Positions 18,401 to 25,009 are shown, counted from the stretch's first letter. The stretch is 26,483 nt of DNA from Girardia tigrina (GCA_001938485.1 MQRK01200342.1:29858-56340); one strand, 5' to 3'. Notes: generated from the sequence alone by a model not told the origin. Program-made: numbers and translations.

Positions 18401-20785
18401 CATTTCTTCTGATGCCATGATGTTTCGAATTCATTTTTCAAACCCGTCAATGACTTTTACCATCATTTCAGAAATAGCGCTTCTCAATTCATCAAGAGTT
18501 TCCGACAGATTGCAGTAGATATTGTCTTTGAGATAACACTAAAGAAACTTATCACCAGAATTAAGATCCGGAGAGTGAGGTGGGCACTCTATTCTTCTTC
18601 CAGATTTCGTTGGTGCGAGGAGGCCGATCAAACTTGAGCTAAATTCATTGGCAAAATGTGGTTTCAATACGGACGTGCTCGGTTCTGCATGAACCAAAAT
18701 TCATCCCCCATTCCAAGTTCTCCTATCTTTGAAAGTACTTCTTTGTTTAATATTTGAAATGGGCTGTACGGAAGAGGTCCATGACGAGTTTTATGAAACG
18801 TTGCGAACAAGATCTGCTTATTCCTAATACTTGTGAAGCGATTCTTTGAGAAGCAGTTGAGTTTTTTTTGGAAACAGATTTTTTATTTCATTGGGAACAC
18901 TTCCCGTTCGTCAAAATTTATCAATTAATCGTGATACCGTTGAATAGTGAATGCAGTGAGACGATTTAAACCTCCTTCTAAAAGCTGCGATCGTCATTGT
19001 TTACAGAATATTACTGGACGATAAATATACGATGATGAGGTTCCGTTGTTATTTTGCAGTGATCAATTGATTCAACGAAAATCAGAACATATAAGAAGTA
19101 ATTTTATAAGGGAAAATTGATTCGATAAGTTCATTGTCTATACTTTGTGCCATCGCCATATTAATATTCTTTGGTATTTAAAATTAAAATTCAAAAAAGC
19201 GCACTAAAAAACACTTCCCGACTTTTAGTTTGTGTATTAAGAAATTGATGACGCTATCACAAGAGATAATAACCTCTCCGGGATCGAATGTCCTCGGTCA
19301 TAAGGGAAAAGATTAGGAACAAATGGTGCCTCTCGCTTTCTTTTTTATGTCAATTAAAATTTGAACTCGTAATAACTGATACCAACCTTATCGTAGATCT
19401 CCTTGTACTGCTCGCAGCAGTACACGCAGTTCTGCAACTTCTTCATACTGGAAGTGATGTGCCCGTCGAAAATCTCGTCCAGATCCAATGACATACAGCA
19501 CCGTTTAATGATCTCATTGGACATCTTCCTGAACATTCCGGTCATCGCGTCCCGACTGTTGTAATGCTCCGAGTTGATCCAAATCATCCGTATTCGATTG
19601 ATCAGTTTCGGCAGCGCCGCCGGAATATCCTCGGGATTGGCGTCCGACAAATCGTGACACATGTCTTTCAGAGTGTTCAGGAATTTCAAATTACTCTGGG
19701 CTTGCTGTGTGTTGAATTTAATCTCCGAAGCCAGCTTGAGAAACGCTCCGACATACGACGATTTGGCGGCCTCGAGGATCTTGGTGATGTGCTTCACGCC
19801 GTCCTTGTCGAGCTGTCTGCTGATCCCGGACAAATCCTCGCACCGGTTCTTCCAGTACTCGATCTCGTCCAGCGGGCCACTGTTCTCTGTGTCTTCGAAA
19901 GCGTTCTGCGCACTCAGGACTTCTTTAATCTGACGCGTCCAGTGGATCATAATCATCTCCATCCGGTTGATGAAGTCCTTCTCCTTTGCCCCGTCGTCCA
20001 CGCTGTACAACGCCGCCTCGGCCGGGATGTAGAGCACGGTTTTGCCCTCGAGTTTCCAGCGCGCGTCGGTCAGGGCCGACATGAACCTCTGCAACTGGAG
20101 CGAGAAGTCGTTCTTGATGCTGTCGGGCCAGATCGTGTTGGCGAAATAGGACGGCGCGTAGATCGCCAGCATGATCCTCAGCAGACTGTCGATGCCGCGG
20201 CCGCAGATCGAGCCGTGCTGGATGCTCTCGTCGAACGAGGCGGCGGTGAGCTGGTCGGCGCTCGAGCCGCGCCGCTTGATGAAGTAGACGAGCTCGGAGA
20301 TGCGGCCCGTCGGGAAGCCCACCTCCAGCTGCAGCCCGTTCTTCGGGTGCATGTAGGCCACGAGCAGTTCGGCGTCAGAGTGGATGAAGTCGTCGTAGAC
20401 CTGCATGTTGTGGTCCGATGTCCAGTGCTCGAGCTCCGAGTACCCGGTGAGCCGGATGCGCTGTCTGATCAGGTCCGCCACCGACTTGTCCTCGTCGGGC
20501 GCCGTCGACTTTGGAATGTCGTTGTAGGACATGATGAGCTCGGCCGTCCCGTCGTCTTCGTACAGCACCTCGTTCATCTCTTCTTTGCTCAATCCGTACT
20601 CGATTTTCTCATCGGTGCCAGTCGTATCGCCGATTTCCACTTCCAAATTAGATTTGTTTACGTTATTTGTGTCTGGAAATCGATGGAAAAAATTTTTTAT
20701 TGGTTTTATTATGGAAAAAAGAAATAAATTTACTAATTTCAATACTTTCAATATCGATATTGTCTGTGTCGTTATTTTCTTCCAT
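3226..20785 (-). CDS. DNAH2: Axonemal dynein heavy chain, DNAH2-like, N-terminal tail (10 exons, 3' part outside window)
   Basis: This is a force-generating heavy chain of an inner-arm axonemal dynein of cilia and sperm flagella. Joined coding exons are 20785-20734, 20672-19387, 13746-13639, 13581-13246, 9125-8937, 8890-8756, 8711-8328, 8267-8133, 8088-7687 and 3437-3226. All have GT-AG borders and together give about 1,079 residues. The product matches my memory of vertebrate DNAH2 along its length, for example GKTVLYIPAEA, MIHWTRQIKEVLSAQ, VKDLEVMTQN and LNELNKAINGDG. This corresponds to the DHC_N1 tail, which dimerises or binds intermediate chains. A full heavy chain is about 4,400 residues, so the linker, six AAA+ modules and stalk lie left of the window. 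The reading frame is uninterrupted across all exons, so the gene looks functional. The 1-beta inner-arm chain (Drosophila kl-2 type) is the named relative; another axonemal chain is less likely. Confidence 0.9.
4741..5270 (+). repeat. Unclassified interspersed repeat, copy A
   Basis: It is similar at both ends to copy B at 15254-15681, in the same orientation. The left ends share the pattern CA(C/T)CAATAT, ACATTTATT, ATCACAA and GAATTGTC in order. The right ends share ATACCAAT, CCATCT, GGAGAAACACA and ATTTCTCACA. The AT-rich middle differs in length and can hardly be aligned by eye. No coding sequence, terminal inverted repeat or target duplication was seen. It could be an LTR or a non-autonomous element; the family is unknown. 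Confidence 0.5.
5455..6684 (-). mobile_element. Mariner element, cecropia/Hsmar1-like, inactive
   Basis: A 1,230-bp cut-and-paste transposon flanked by the TA target duplication (5453-5454 and 6685-6686). The terminal inverted repeats are about 30 bp (TTAAGGTTGTTGCCAAAGC; the other end reads TTAGGTTGTTGCAAAAGG). The length is close to the usual 1.28 kb. The transposase reads on the minus strand from about 6507 (MSKRDFRNIYFFELKLGRN) and is recognisably of the Hsmar1 type. It shares the host gene's orientation. Confidence 0.92.
5460..6507 (-). pseudogene. Mariner transposase pseudogene (cecropia type)
   Basis: Transposase pieces lie in three frames. An N-terminal helix-turn-helix part (6507-6345) is followed by the second DNA-binding segment with VDPSTVARHLKQIGK (to 6185). 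The catalytic part is at 5982-5695, with VTVWWSAASLISHSFLN and PTLQKVNELGYETLPHPSYS. The C-terminal piece is at 5675-5500. At least three frame changes and several stops separate them. In the LLHDNARPH catalytic block the Asp reads Asn (LLHNNARSH). The third Asp (SPDLSPTDFHF) survives. The protein cannot function. Confidence 0.88.
7487..7624. mobile_element. piggyBac-type MITE, copy 1 (138 bp)
   Basis: A nearly perfect palindrome starting CCCTTCGTACCATGGCGTG and ending with its inverse, flanked on both sides by TTAA (7483-7486 and 7625-7628). TTAA duplications with CCCT termini are the hallmark of piggyBac elements. There is no coding capacity. It shares arm sequence with copy 2 at 17680-17875, including ACAGGATCTCTAACTATTA, but its loop is only about a dozen bases. 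It lies about 60 nt inside the intron after exon 9. Confidence 0.88.
7687..8088 (-). CDS. DNAH2: DNAH2 coding exon 9
   Basis: This exon has about 134 codons. The acceptor is TTTTCAAG at 8089-8096, with first codons EKHRVIVEEKLIDLHGSI. Further in are DIQQYWNQYVSKVDRF and AFRLNVKYSLNELNKAING. The 3' border is less certain. I chose AAG|GTTGTT at 7687/7686 because it keeps phase 0 and leaves a length like that of relatives. An alternative donor, TCT|GTTGAA near 7640, is also in phase and would add about 15 residues. A piggyBac-type miniature element begins about 60 nt into the following intron. Confidence 0.85.
8089..8132 (-). other. 44-nt DNAH2 intron (between exons 8 and 9)
   Basis: GTAATA donor and TTTTCAAG acceptor. 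It is one of six introns of 44-61 nt in this gene (also 8268-8327, 8712-8755, 8891-8936, 13582-13638 and 20673-20733), each confirmed by frame and protein continuity. Confidence 0.85.
8133..8267 (-). CDS. DNAH2: DNAH2 coding exon 8
   Basis: This exon has 45 codons in phase 0, from acceptor TGTTTAG to donor CAG|GTAATA. The first codons read LQKKVDDYKAAND and the last ENTEFNDSQ. Sequence is less conserved here than in exons 7 and 9, but length, frame and position agree with the family. Confidence 0.85.
8328..8711 (-). CDS. DNAH2: DNAH2 coding exon 7
   Basis: This exon has 128 codons in phase 0, with acceptor CATTAG and donor AAA|GTAAGC. It encodes LDIPLL, GMLDLNFSRPLL, ELHYWERLQFDIPHYAADVY and ENVLLVVRDYNRIL, a diagnostic tail block close to the vertebrate protein. 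It is separated from exon 8 by a 60-nt intron. Confidence 0.92.
8756..8890 (-). CDS. DNAH2: DNAH2 coding exon 6
   Basis: This exon has 45 codons in phase 0, from acceptor TTTTATAG to donor AGA|GTACTT. It encodes QAFFLPTIG and ALEEIVRKTHIEFISGLDR, matching the order of motifs in the DNAH2 tail. It is flanked by introns of 46 and 44 nt. Confidence 0.87.
8937..9125 (-). CDS. DNAH2: DNAH2 coding exon 5
   Basis: This exon has 63 codons in phase 0, with acceptor ATATTCAG and donor CTG|GTTTGA. It encodes HVGLPHPSFPKYAGIALWAR followed by TLRKKIERQML. In DNAH2 the equivalent position also has a basic heptad-like stretch before the FLP motif of the next exon. The following intron is only 46 nt. Confidence 0.87.
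9595..9645 (+). repeat. LTR-related fragment (fossil)
   Basis: About 45 bp match the segment at 25834-25880, upstream of the gag-like frame at the right edge. The shared core is GAGATTGTTTAAATCAATCA, preceded by a TATATAAA box in both and followed by TAATTAAT. Flanking similarity is weak, so this looks like an old remnant of a related element's terminal repeat. Confidence 0.5.
10473..10941. mobile_element. Non-autonomous element with ~105-bp TIRs built of tandem repeats
   Basis: The left arm (10473-10577) and right arm (about 10838-10941) are inverted copies beginning AGACATTACRCATAAAATTT. Each arm has two to three tandem copies of the 16-bp unit CATAAAATTTATTACA, then a shared TTAGCATCAATTTACATAA. 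On the right an extra, partial copy of the arm sits further in (10735-10837). The unique centre (about 10580-10735) has no coding capacity. I could not find a convincing target duplication, so the superfamily is open. Confidence 0.75.
11379..12637 (+). mobile_element. Mariner element, mellifera-type, recently inactivated
   Basis: A 1,259-bp element with terminal inverted repeats TTAGGTTGGGGAAAAAGTAA and its inverse at the right end, which is followed by TA (12638-12639). On the left a TA lies at 11376-11377 with one extra G before the repeat. Length and termini are those of mellifera-subfamily mariners known from ants and earwigs. The element is complete in length, opposite to the host transcript, and little decayed apart from stops in its transposase. 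Confidence 0.94.
11535..12584 (+). pseudogene. Mariner transposase with three in-frame stops (mellifera type)
   Basis: A single unshifted frame of 349 codons plus stop, the usual mariner length. It has an N-terminal paired helix-turn-helix region (residues about 1-110, containing RSIAQELKIDHKTV) and a DDE domain with all three catalytic Asp of the DD34D triad (VTGDEKWV, FHHDNARPH, SPDLAPRDYH). It also has the WVPHQLT linker motif. Stops interrupt it at 11835-11837, 12303-12305 and 12423-12425. There are no frameshifts. This copy cannot make full-length protein but must be young. Confidence 0.93.
13246..13581 (-). CDS. DNAH2: DNAH2 coding exon 4
   Basis: This exon has 112 codons in phase 0. 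It begins ICECQAHFARFEDG and includes TILDVKATSWHDDYNRF and GVKDLEVMTQNAITTAFE, among the most conserved parts of the DNAH2 tail. Its acceptor is AAATAG (13582-13583). Its donor is GAG|GTAGAA at 13246/13245, opening a 4.1-kb intron that holds a mariner element. Confidence 0.92.
13639..13746 (-). CDS. DNAH2: DNAH2 coding exon 3
   Basis: This exon has 36 codons in phase 0, with acceptor TTTTCAG and donor GAG|GTATAA. It encodes a tail segment containing FAQIDAFIQRCKDLME, which aligns with the vertebrate segment I recall as FAQVDAFVQRCKDLIE. It is joined to exon 4 by a 57-nt intron and separated from exon 2 by a 5.6-kb intron. It was found by matching to the family and by its splice borders. Confidence 0.88.
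15254..15681 (+). repeat. Unclassified interspersed repeat, copy B
   Basis: This is the partner of copy A (4741-5270): same orientation, matching left and right ends, and a shorter AT-rich centre. Key shared blocks are ACATTTATT, GAATTGTC, ATACCAAT, GGAGAAACACA and ATTTCTCACA. Divergence by eye is high, so both copies are old. Confidence 0.5.
15916..16196 (+). mobile_element. Non-autonomous Helitron (281 bp)
   Basis: Rolling-circle element ends are visible. The 5' end is TC (15916-15917) followed by TATATTATAAAAGCCC, a common Helitron-style start. The 3' end has a GC-rich hairpin (16169-16185, GGGCCGCGAAGCGGGCC) seven bases before the terminal CTAG (16193-16196). Insertion is between A and T, as Helitrons do, with no target duplication. 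It encodes nothing. The 29 bp at 15922-15950 recur inverted at 16113-16141 with one mismatch, so a second, opposed 5'-end sequence sits close to the 3' end. A small hairpin, CCCGAGTGTGTCGGG, lies at 15988-16002. Confidence 0.82.
17110..17333. mobile_element. MITE with 9-bp target duplication (Mutator-like?)
   Basis: The inverted ends share TTTCCTCACATGACATTTGC and continue with TCACAT; arms are about 45 bp with a few mismatches. The element is flanked by the direct repeat CTAGATTTG (17101-17109 and 17334-17342). A 9-bp duplication fits Mutator-like elements; an 8-bp hAT-type duplication with a chance extra base is the alternative. The 224 bp have no coding capacity. Confidence 0.78.
17680..17875. 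mobile_element. piggyBac-type MITE, copy 2 (196 bp)
   Basis: Inverted arms start CCCTTCGTAACATGGTGTGA and are flanked by TTAA (17676-17679 and 17876-17879). Same family as 7487-7624, with almost identical arms. Here the loop is about 60 bp, with an internal hairpin-like CACACGG...CGGTGTG. Copy 1 looks like a loop-deleted version of this form. Confidence 0.9.
18360..19160 (-). pseudogene. Tc1/mariner-superfamily transposase pseudogene
   Basis: On the minus strand, pieces in more than one frame resemble an insect-type DD(D/E) transposase. They appear in order: a helix-turn-helix-like stretch with HYSTVSRLIDKF and RTGSVPNE (about 18960-18880); a block like the family's FWFMQDGARPH in which the Asp reads Asn (MGDEFWFMQNRARPY, about 18690); then IECPPHSPDLNS (about 18590). 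The C-terminus has YLKDNIYCNLSETLDELRS and NIMASEEMHYEELF (about 18540-18380). Stops and frame changes are many. No terminal repeats were found, so the ends are approximate. Confidence 0.75.
19387..20672 (-). CDS. DNAH2: DNAH2 coding exon 2 (large GC-rich exon, DHC_N1 start)
   Basis: This exon encodes residues about 18-446. After an acidic linker comes the conserved dynein tail, with the landmarks QLEVGFPTGRISELVYFIKR, GKTVLYIPAEA, MIHWTRQIKEVLSAQ and YWKNRCEDLSGI. The acceptor is TTTCCAG at 20673-20679; the donor is AAG|GTTGGT at 19387/19386. At 1,286 bp it is several times longer than any other exon here. Its centre (about 20000-20560) is strongly GC- and CpG-rich, unlike the AT-rich exons 3-10. 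The composition creates a long antisense open frame (19564-20727), which I treat as a shadow. Protein similarity to DNAH2 is high throughout, so this is real host coding sequence. Confidence 0.92.
20734..20785 (-). CDS. DNAH2: DNAH2 coding exon 1 (start codon)
   Basis: The ATG at 20785-20783 opens a short acidic, Asn/Asp-rich leader, MEENNDTDNIDIESIEI. It ends in a split codon at the donor GTAAAT. The 61-nt intron (20673-20733) restores the frame exactly into exon 2 as an Asn codon, and the acidic low-complexity style continues there. This supports both the start and the splice. TTTTAG lies directly before the ATG, so an upstream 5'UTR intron ending there is possible but not shown. Reading straight through the intron would give an uncharged, lysine- and phenylalanine-rich stretch unlike any dynein. 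Confidence 0.75.
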
Positions 20786-21376
20786 CTAAAATTCCAATAA
20801 AACAATACCGTAATTTATTATAATATTTTATAATTAATTTTTTTTAATATTTTCAAATAAATTTTAAGTTAATTGCATTGGAGATGGATTTGTAACCATT
20901 AGTAACACATTAAATAAACAAAACATGAAGGTCGATTTTGATTGAAATTAGAAAATAATGTTCTTTCAATTTTAAAAACATTTTTTATCGGAAATTTAAT
21001 TCTTATTTCAATTTTTAAATTTTCAAGTAAAATTTTTTAATTTATTACCAAAAAAACATTGTCTGAAATTAGAGGGTTGTTTAACCATCACTTTAAAAAA
21101 ACATTTAAAGTCAAATCAAAATTATACGGTAAATTTTTAAATGAAAAAAATTTTTTTATTTAAAAAAAACATGTGAAATAATGCAACAAAAATAGTTAGA
21201 TATTCATGTTCTTGTTAACAAATCAATTATTCTAATTCACACACCTCACTTAAAACAGCCAATCATATGGTTTTTAACAACAAATATATAAATTTATTTC
21301 CCCTTTTTTTAAGAGACGATTATAAAATATATATCTATATAAAAATAAATAAATTCTTTCTAAACGATTTATTTTC
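20786..21376. promoter_or_regulatory. Divergent intergenic region (591 bp) between DNAH2 and the ankyrin gene
   Basis: This interval separates two head-to-head start codons, so it must hold both promoters unless UTR introns extend them. It is very AT-rich with many A and T runs. TATA-like strings before the ankyrin gene occur at about 21284-21292 and 21321-21345, but in such AT-rich DNA they are weak evidence. No other motif is clear. Confidence 0.45.
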
Positions 21377-21784
21377 ATGAATATATTAGAAACAGCAGAA
21401 TGGATTTTGAGTAACTTTCCACAAAATCTCGACTCAATATTAATCACACATCTTTTGGATAATAAAGTTTTAATGAAAAATATTTTGACGGAAAAAATAA
21501 TGCGTTGTGAGAATGGTCAATGTTTCAATTATCAATATACTCTTTTACACGCGTCTGCCAGATTTGGACGGATCGATTTGATAAAGGGTTTCTTTCAAAA
21601 CGAAACGGTAGTCGATTATCGAGACGAGTATAAGAGAACCCCCTTATGGTACGCGGTGGCTTATAATCACAAAAAGACAGTCTTAGAATTATTAAAATAT
21701 GGAGCTCGAGTTCGATTAAAAGACAAATCAGGTTGGAGTCCTCTCCATATCGCAGCCTTAAATGGTCTTTTTGACATGTGTAAA
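21377..21784 (+). CDS. Ankyrin gene exon 1
   Basis: 136 codons from the first ATG to TGT AAA|GTAAGG. It carries the N-terminal leader and repeats 1-2 plus most of 3 (TLLHASARFGRIDLIKGF, RTPLWYAVAYNHKKTVLELL, SPLHIAALNG). The start is the first in-frame ATG after AT-rich non-coding DNA. A farther upstream non-coding exon cannot be excluded. Confidence 0.82.
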
Positions 21785-22443
21785 GTAAGGATTTTAATCA
21801 TTAAATCTAAAACCATTTTAAATATAGATTCTCTTAAATAATGGAGCGAGTCCGACAGAAACTGATGATCAAGGATTTAATCCTCTTTCTAAAGCCATTT
21901 GGAGTAAAAACAAAGAAGTTGTAAATTTATTTATAGAGATATCTCCCGAATCAGTGAGAAATTGTTCTTTCTATGATCGAATATATCCTCTTCATTTGGC
22001 TACTTTGAAGAATGAAATAGTCATTTGTAAAATGTTATTGAAAAATAGAGCGGATGTTGATTGTAAGAATAAAGAAGGCATTACTCCATTAATGATAGCA
22101 GCTCAGTTAAATTACGAAAGTCTTTGTTATTATCTTTTACGAGTATGTTTAAATTAATAAATAATATTGAATCCAACTGATATTCATCAGAGTTGATATT
22201 TTCTAGATGGACGCCAACCCAGAATCCAGCAGTAAACTCGGCTGGACTCCAATTCACATGGCGGCACATTCTGGTTGCATTGTTTGTGTCAAATGTTTGA
22301 TAAAATTCACGAAAAAAGATTTATCAAATGCTTTGAATGGCTGGACAGCTCTTCATGTTGCTTCTAGCACCGGTCATTTGGAAATCGTTGATTTTATATT
22401 GAATTTAAGACTAACTGATCCAACTTTAAAAACCATTGATGGA
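21377..22443 (+). CDS. Ankyrin-repeat protein gene (three exons, 3' end probably missing)
   Basis: Exons 21377-21784, 21828-22142 and 22207-22443 join in phase 0 through introns of 43 and 64 nt (GTAAGG..ATATAG and GTATGT..TTCTAG). They give 320 residues. After about 50 N-terminal residues (MNILETAEWILSNFPQNLDS) come about eight ankyrin repeats. Clear ones include SGWSPLHIAALNGL, EGITPLMIAAQLNY, LGWTPIHMAAHSG and NGWTALHVASSTGHLEIVDF. Ankyrin repeats bind protein partners; no second domain is visible, so the function is unknown. The chain stops inside a repeat at GGA|GTGAGA, a good donor, so further exons probably lie downstream. Otherwise it ends with VRII at a stop at 22456-22458. I do not recognise a specific orthologue. 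Confidence 0.82.
21828..22142 (+). CDS. Ankyrin gene exon 2
   Basis: 105 codons, beginning ILLNNGASPTETDD, which completes the helix of repeat 3 broken by the intron. It contains repeats 4-6 (FNPLSKAIWSKNKEVVNLF, YPLHLATLKNEIVICKMLL, TPLMIAAQLNY) and ends CYYLLR|GTATGT. There is no ATG near the exon start, so only splicing from exon 1 explains it. Confidence 0.85.
22207..22443 (+). CDS. Ankyrin gene exon 3
   Basis: 79 codons after the acceptor TTTTCTAG. It starts with the loop MDANPESSSK that finishes repeat 6, then repeats 7 and 8 (GWTPIHMAAHSG, GWTALHVASSTGHLEIVDF) and the start of a ninth (TIDG). The donor GTGAGA follows directly. Confidence 0.82.
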
Positions 22444-22458
22444 GTGAGAATTATTTAA

Positions 22459-23990
22459 TTGTTTGAACAATTTGAAATACTCTTAAAACAATATAAAATT
22501 ATAATTATTTATTGATTAAAAAGTCAATAAAATATATTTGTAAAGAAGCATAACAACAGTAGACAATAAAATGATAATTTGAAAAATTAAAAAATATATT
22601 TTCAAAGAAAATAATTAATGTTATTTTTATTTGATGATATTTGAAATATTAAATAGTAAATTAAGATGACATTCTATTTGAAAATAAGTAAAAAACATAA
22701 ACTTTTTACGATATGTAGTGCCTTGAATATTATGATTTTTTCTTTATTTTGAAAGCGTTTTCTAGATATTTTACGTTTTAATATTTTTATCAAATGTGTG
22801 TCTTGATTGATATATATGGTCGATACTTTTTAACTATTCGGTCTACTGAAATTATATTTATTTATGATACTTAATTATTAATAGTAAGTAAATTAAATTT
22901 TTGAAATAAAGTTTAATAATAAAATCCTTTTTCTATGAATAGTAATGTTAAATAATCATTGGAATTTTCGTTTTTTCATTACTTATACAGAAATTAGAGA
23001 TAAATTTAACAATTTTAATAGTTATCTTTTTTAATTCGTTGATCGTATTAATCAAAAATTAAAAGTATATCTGAAAATGCGAACTTCTCATAAAAAATAA
23101 AGAATTCTAAATTTTTTTAATTATTATTTAATCAATATCTTGATTTGATGCACCAAAAAATAGTTGTCAGGTTATATATCATAAATGCAAGGCAACAAAG
23201 GTTGATTACCGTATCTAAAGTTAAAGTTTTTTACAAGCTATGGACTATAGTCGATTTACGCGTACAATGGGTTAAAATAAAAAATGTTAATAGTTATTAA
23301 AATAAGTAGTTTTTTATCTACATAATTTATTATTTTATTAATTTACAATCTTTTGATGACAATATGTTTTTAATAAAAATAATACAATAATAAAATAATA
23401 AGTAATACTATGTCATTTCATTTTTTTCTAATTATTTCATAATTATTTTTTAAATTAGTATTTAAAATAGTACTAAAGGAGTAATAAAATATTAATTTTA
23501 ATTTGTTCTAATTAATCCATAGTTATTTCTTAAAATTAACATAATAATAAATCATAATAATAAAATTCTGTTGGGAAACTTTTCTTTAATTTATATTAGA
23601 ATTTTACTTGGAAATTTGAGCTAAATTCTTGAAAATTAGTGTCAATTAAATATTTCAACAATTTTAATATTTTTACCATTGACTTTTATTTAAAATATTC
23701 TTTCTCTAAAGACGATAAATGTAATAAATTCAATAATTTGATAAATCCAAATGACCCAAAATCTTAAAAAAAGAACTACATTTTATAAAAATTTTTCACA
23801 AATTAGCTATAACCATTTTCAAACGGCTTCATCAATAAAGGGCCAATAAAACACGGAATAAAATTTTCATCTAAATCAAAACATTTAAAACAAGATGCAC
23901 GAATTTATTTTTAAATAAAACTCAGCTTCGATGATCCACCGATTAAAACAAATGGATATTGTTTTTCCTGAATTACATCTCCTCTTGCCA
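22459..23990. other. AT-rich stretch, no recognised feature
   Basis: About 1.5 kb of very AT-rich DNA with no ankyrin continuation, no long open frame and no clear repeat structure. It may be an intron of the ankyrin gene. If that gene instead ends at 22458, AATAAA at about 22525 could serve as its polyadenylation signal. Confidence 0.5.
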
Positions 23991-23999
23991 TAAAAGCAC

Positions 24000-24745
24000 A
24001 CACGCTCACACTATCCGTGCACTGGAGGGTCCCGTTGGCTTCCGGTCACTGTAATCCGGAGCATACGAAATCTTCGAACCGTTTTGGGCGCACGATCATC
24101 CGATGTGGCCTCTGCTCCTCGTCTCTGCTTCTCGAAGTCTGGCTGGACTTTGGGTCGTCCTCCTGGTTGTCCTAAACTTTTACATCCGTGGTCATCCTCC
24201 TCTCGATATTCGGTCGGATAAATTCCGAGTGCGCCCCGTCCCAGTGGCACATTCACGAGCAATGTGTTCGCTCCCTCTGCATCGATAACATCGTAGCCAA
24301 ATGATGGTCGAGGAGTTCAAATCTGATTTACCCCTCGTTTGCACGATTGTTGCAACCTCTTCGTCGCAACCACGGGTAGCCTTGACATGTACTCAGGTCA
24401 ATCTAACCAGATCATGATTCTTACCAAGCCTCTCGACCTCGACACTCTTCATGGCCGCCTCAGGTAGACCATTTATGAATGCCTGAGCCACAAACGCTTT
24501 TCCTCTGCCTCCGCTGCCGCAAATTGCGACCGACAGCTGCTTTAAGTCGGCCATTAAGAAGTCAACGCTCTCGCCAGGCTCCAGTCGTCGGAAAGCAAAA
24601 CTGGCCCATGACAGTCTCGGGCTCGGCACGAAAGATTCGTGAAGCGCCAATAACCTTTTATCGAAGTCGTATTGCTTCTCCCAATCCCCTGAAGACGATT
24701 TTCGTCTCGCCCGATAGTGCCAGTGTAGAGTTCTGTCTTCATAAA
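24000..24745 (-). mobile_element. Ty3/gypsy-like gag fossil with CCHC zinc knuckle
   Basis: A GC-richer block reading on the minus strand. It contains a gag capsid-like segment with FAFRRLEPGESVDFLMADLK and AFINGLPEAAMKSV (about 24600-24440), a style known from Ty3/gypsy gag proteins. A zinc knuckle CYRCRGSEHIAREC (24290-24249) with C-x2-C-x4-H-x4-C spacing follows. The element is broken with several interruptions, and no protease or reverse transcriptase is recognisable to its left. Its composition differs sharply from the surrounding AT-rich DNA. Confidence 0.72.
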
Positions 24746-25009
24746 GAAAGGATATAAATTATTTTTTTTATTTACTAGTTTTATTTCCAGTCCCTTTATA
24801 TTAAAATGTTAATGACTGGTAATCATTATGTGTGATCACTGATCAGGATGGCTGCCACTATTGGTGGCAGCGTGTACGATACGCTAACACCGTTTTGTCA
24901 ATCATTTTAGGTTTATAACACACCGCCAATCTTTTATTTACTGATGTAAACACCTATAAGCTAACTGACAAGCAGTCGTTATTTTGTTTATAAAATTTCA
25001 AATTTAAAA

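Larger units (their letters stand above)
13747..19386 (-). other. DNAH2 intron 2 (5.6 kb)
   Basis: This is the largest complete intron, between exons 2 and 3. It holds repeat copy B, a Helitron, a 9-bp-duplication miniature element, a piggyBac-type miniature element and a transposase pseudogene. In 13800-15250 there is only AT-rich DNA plus a more balanced patch at about 13910-14300, starting GGGATGTCTATAAATGACGT. That patch may be transposon-derived but I could not identify it. In 16200-17100 and 17880-18360 I see nothing. Confidence 0.65.

Noticed and set aside
19564-20727. 387-codon open frame on the plus strand
   Set aside because: It is antisense to the GC-rich dynein exon 2. It is rich in Arg, Val, Leu and His as expected from the complement of biased codons, and matches nothing known to me.
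24011-24262. 83-codon open frame on the minus strand
   Set aside because: It overlaps the gag fossil in a different frame from the zinc knuckle. I treat it as a part or shadow of that relic, not a gene.
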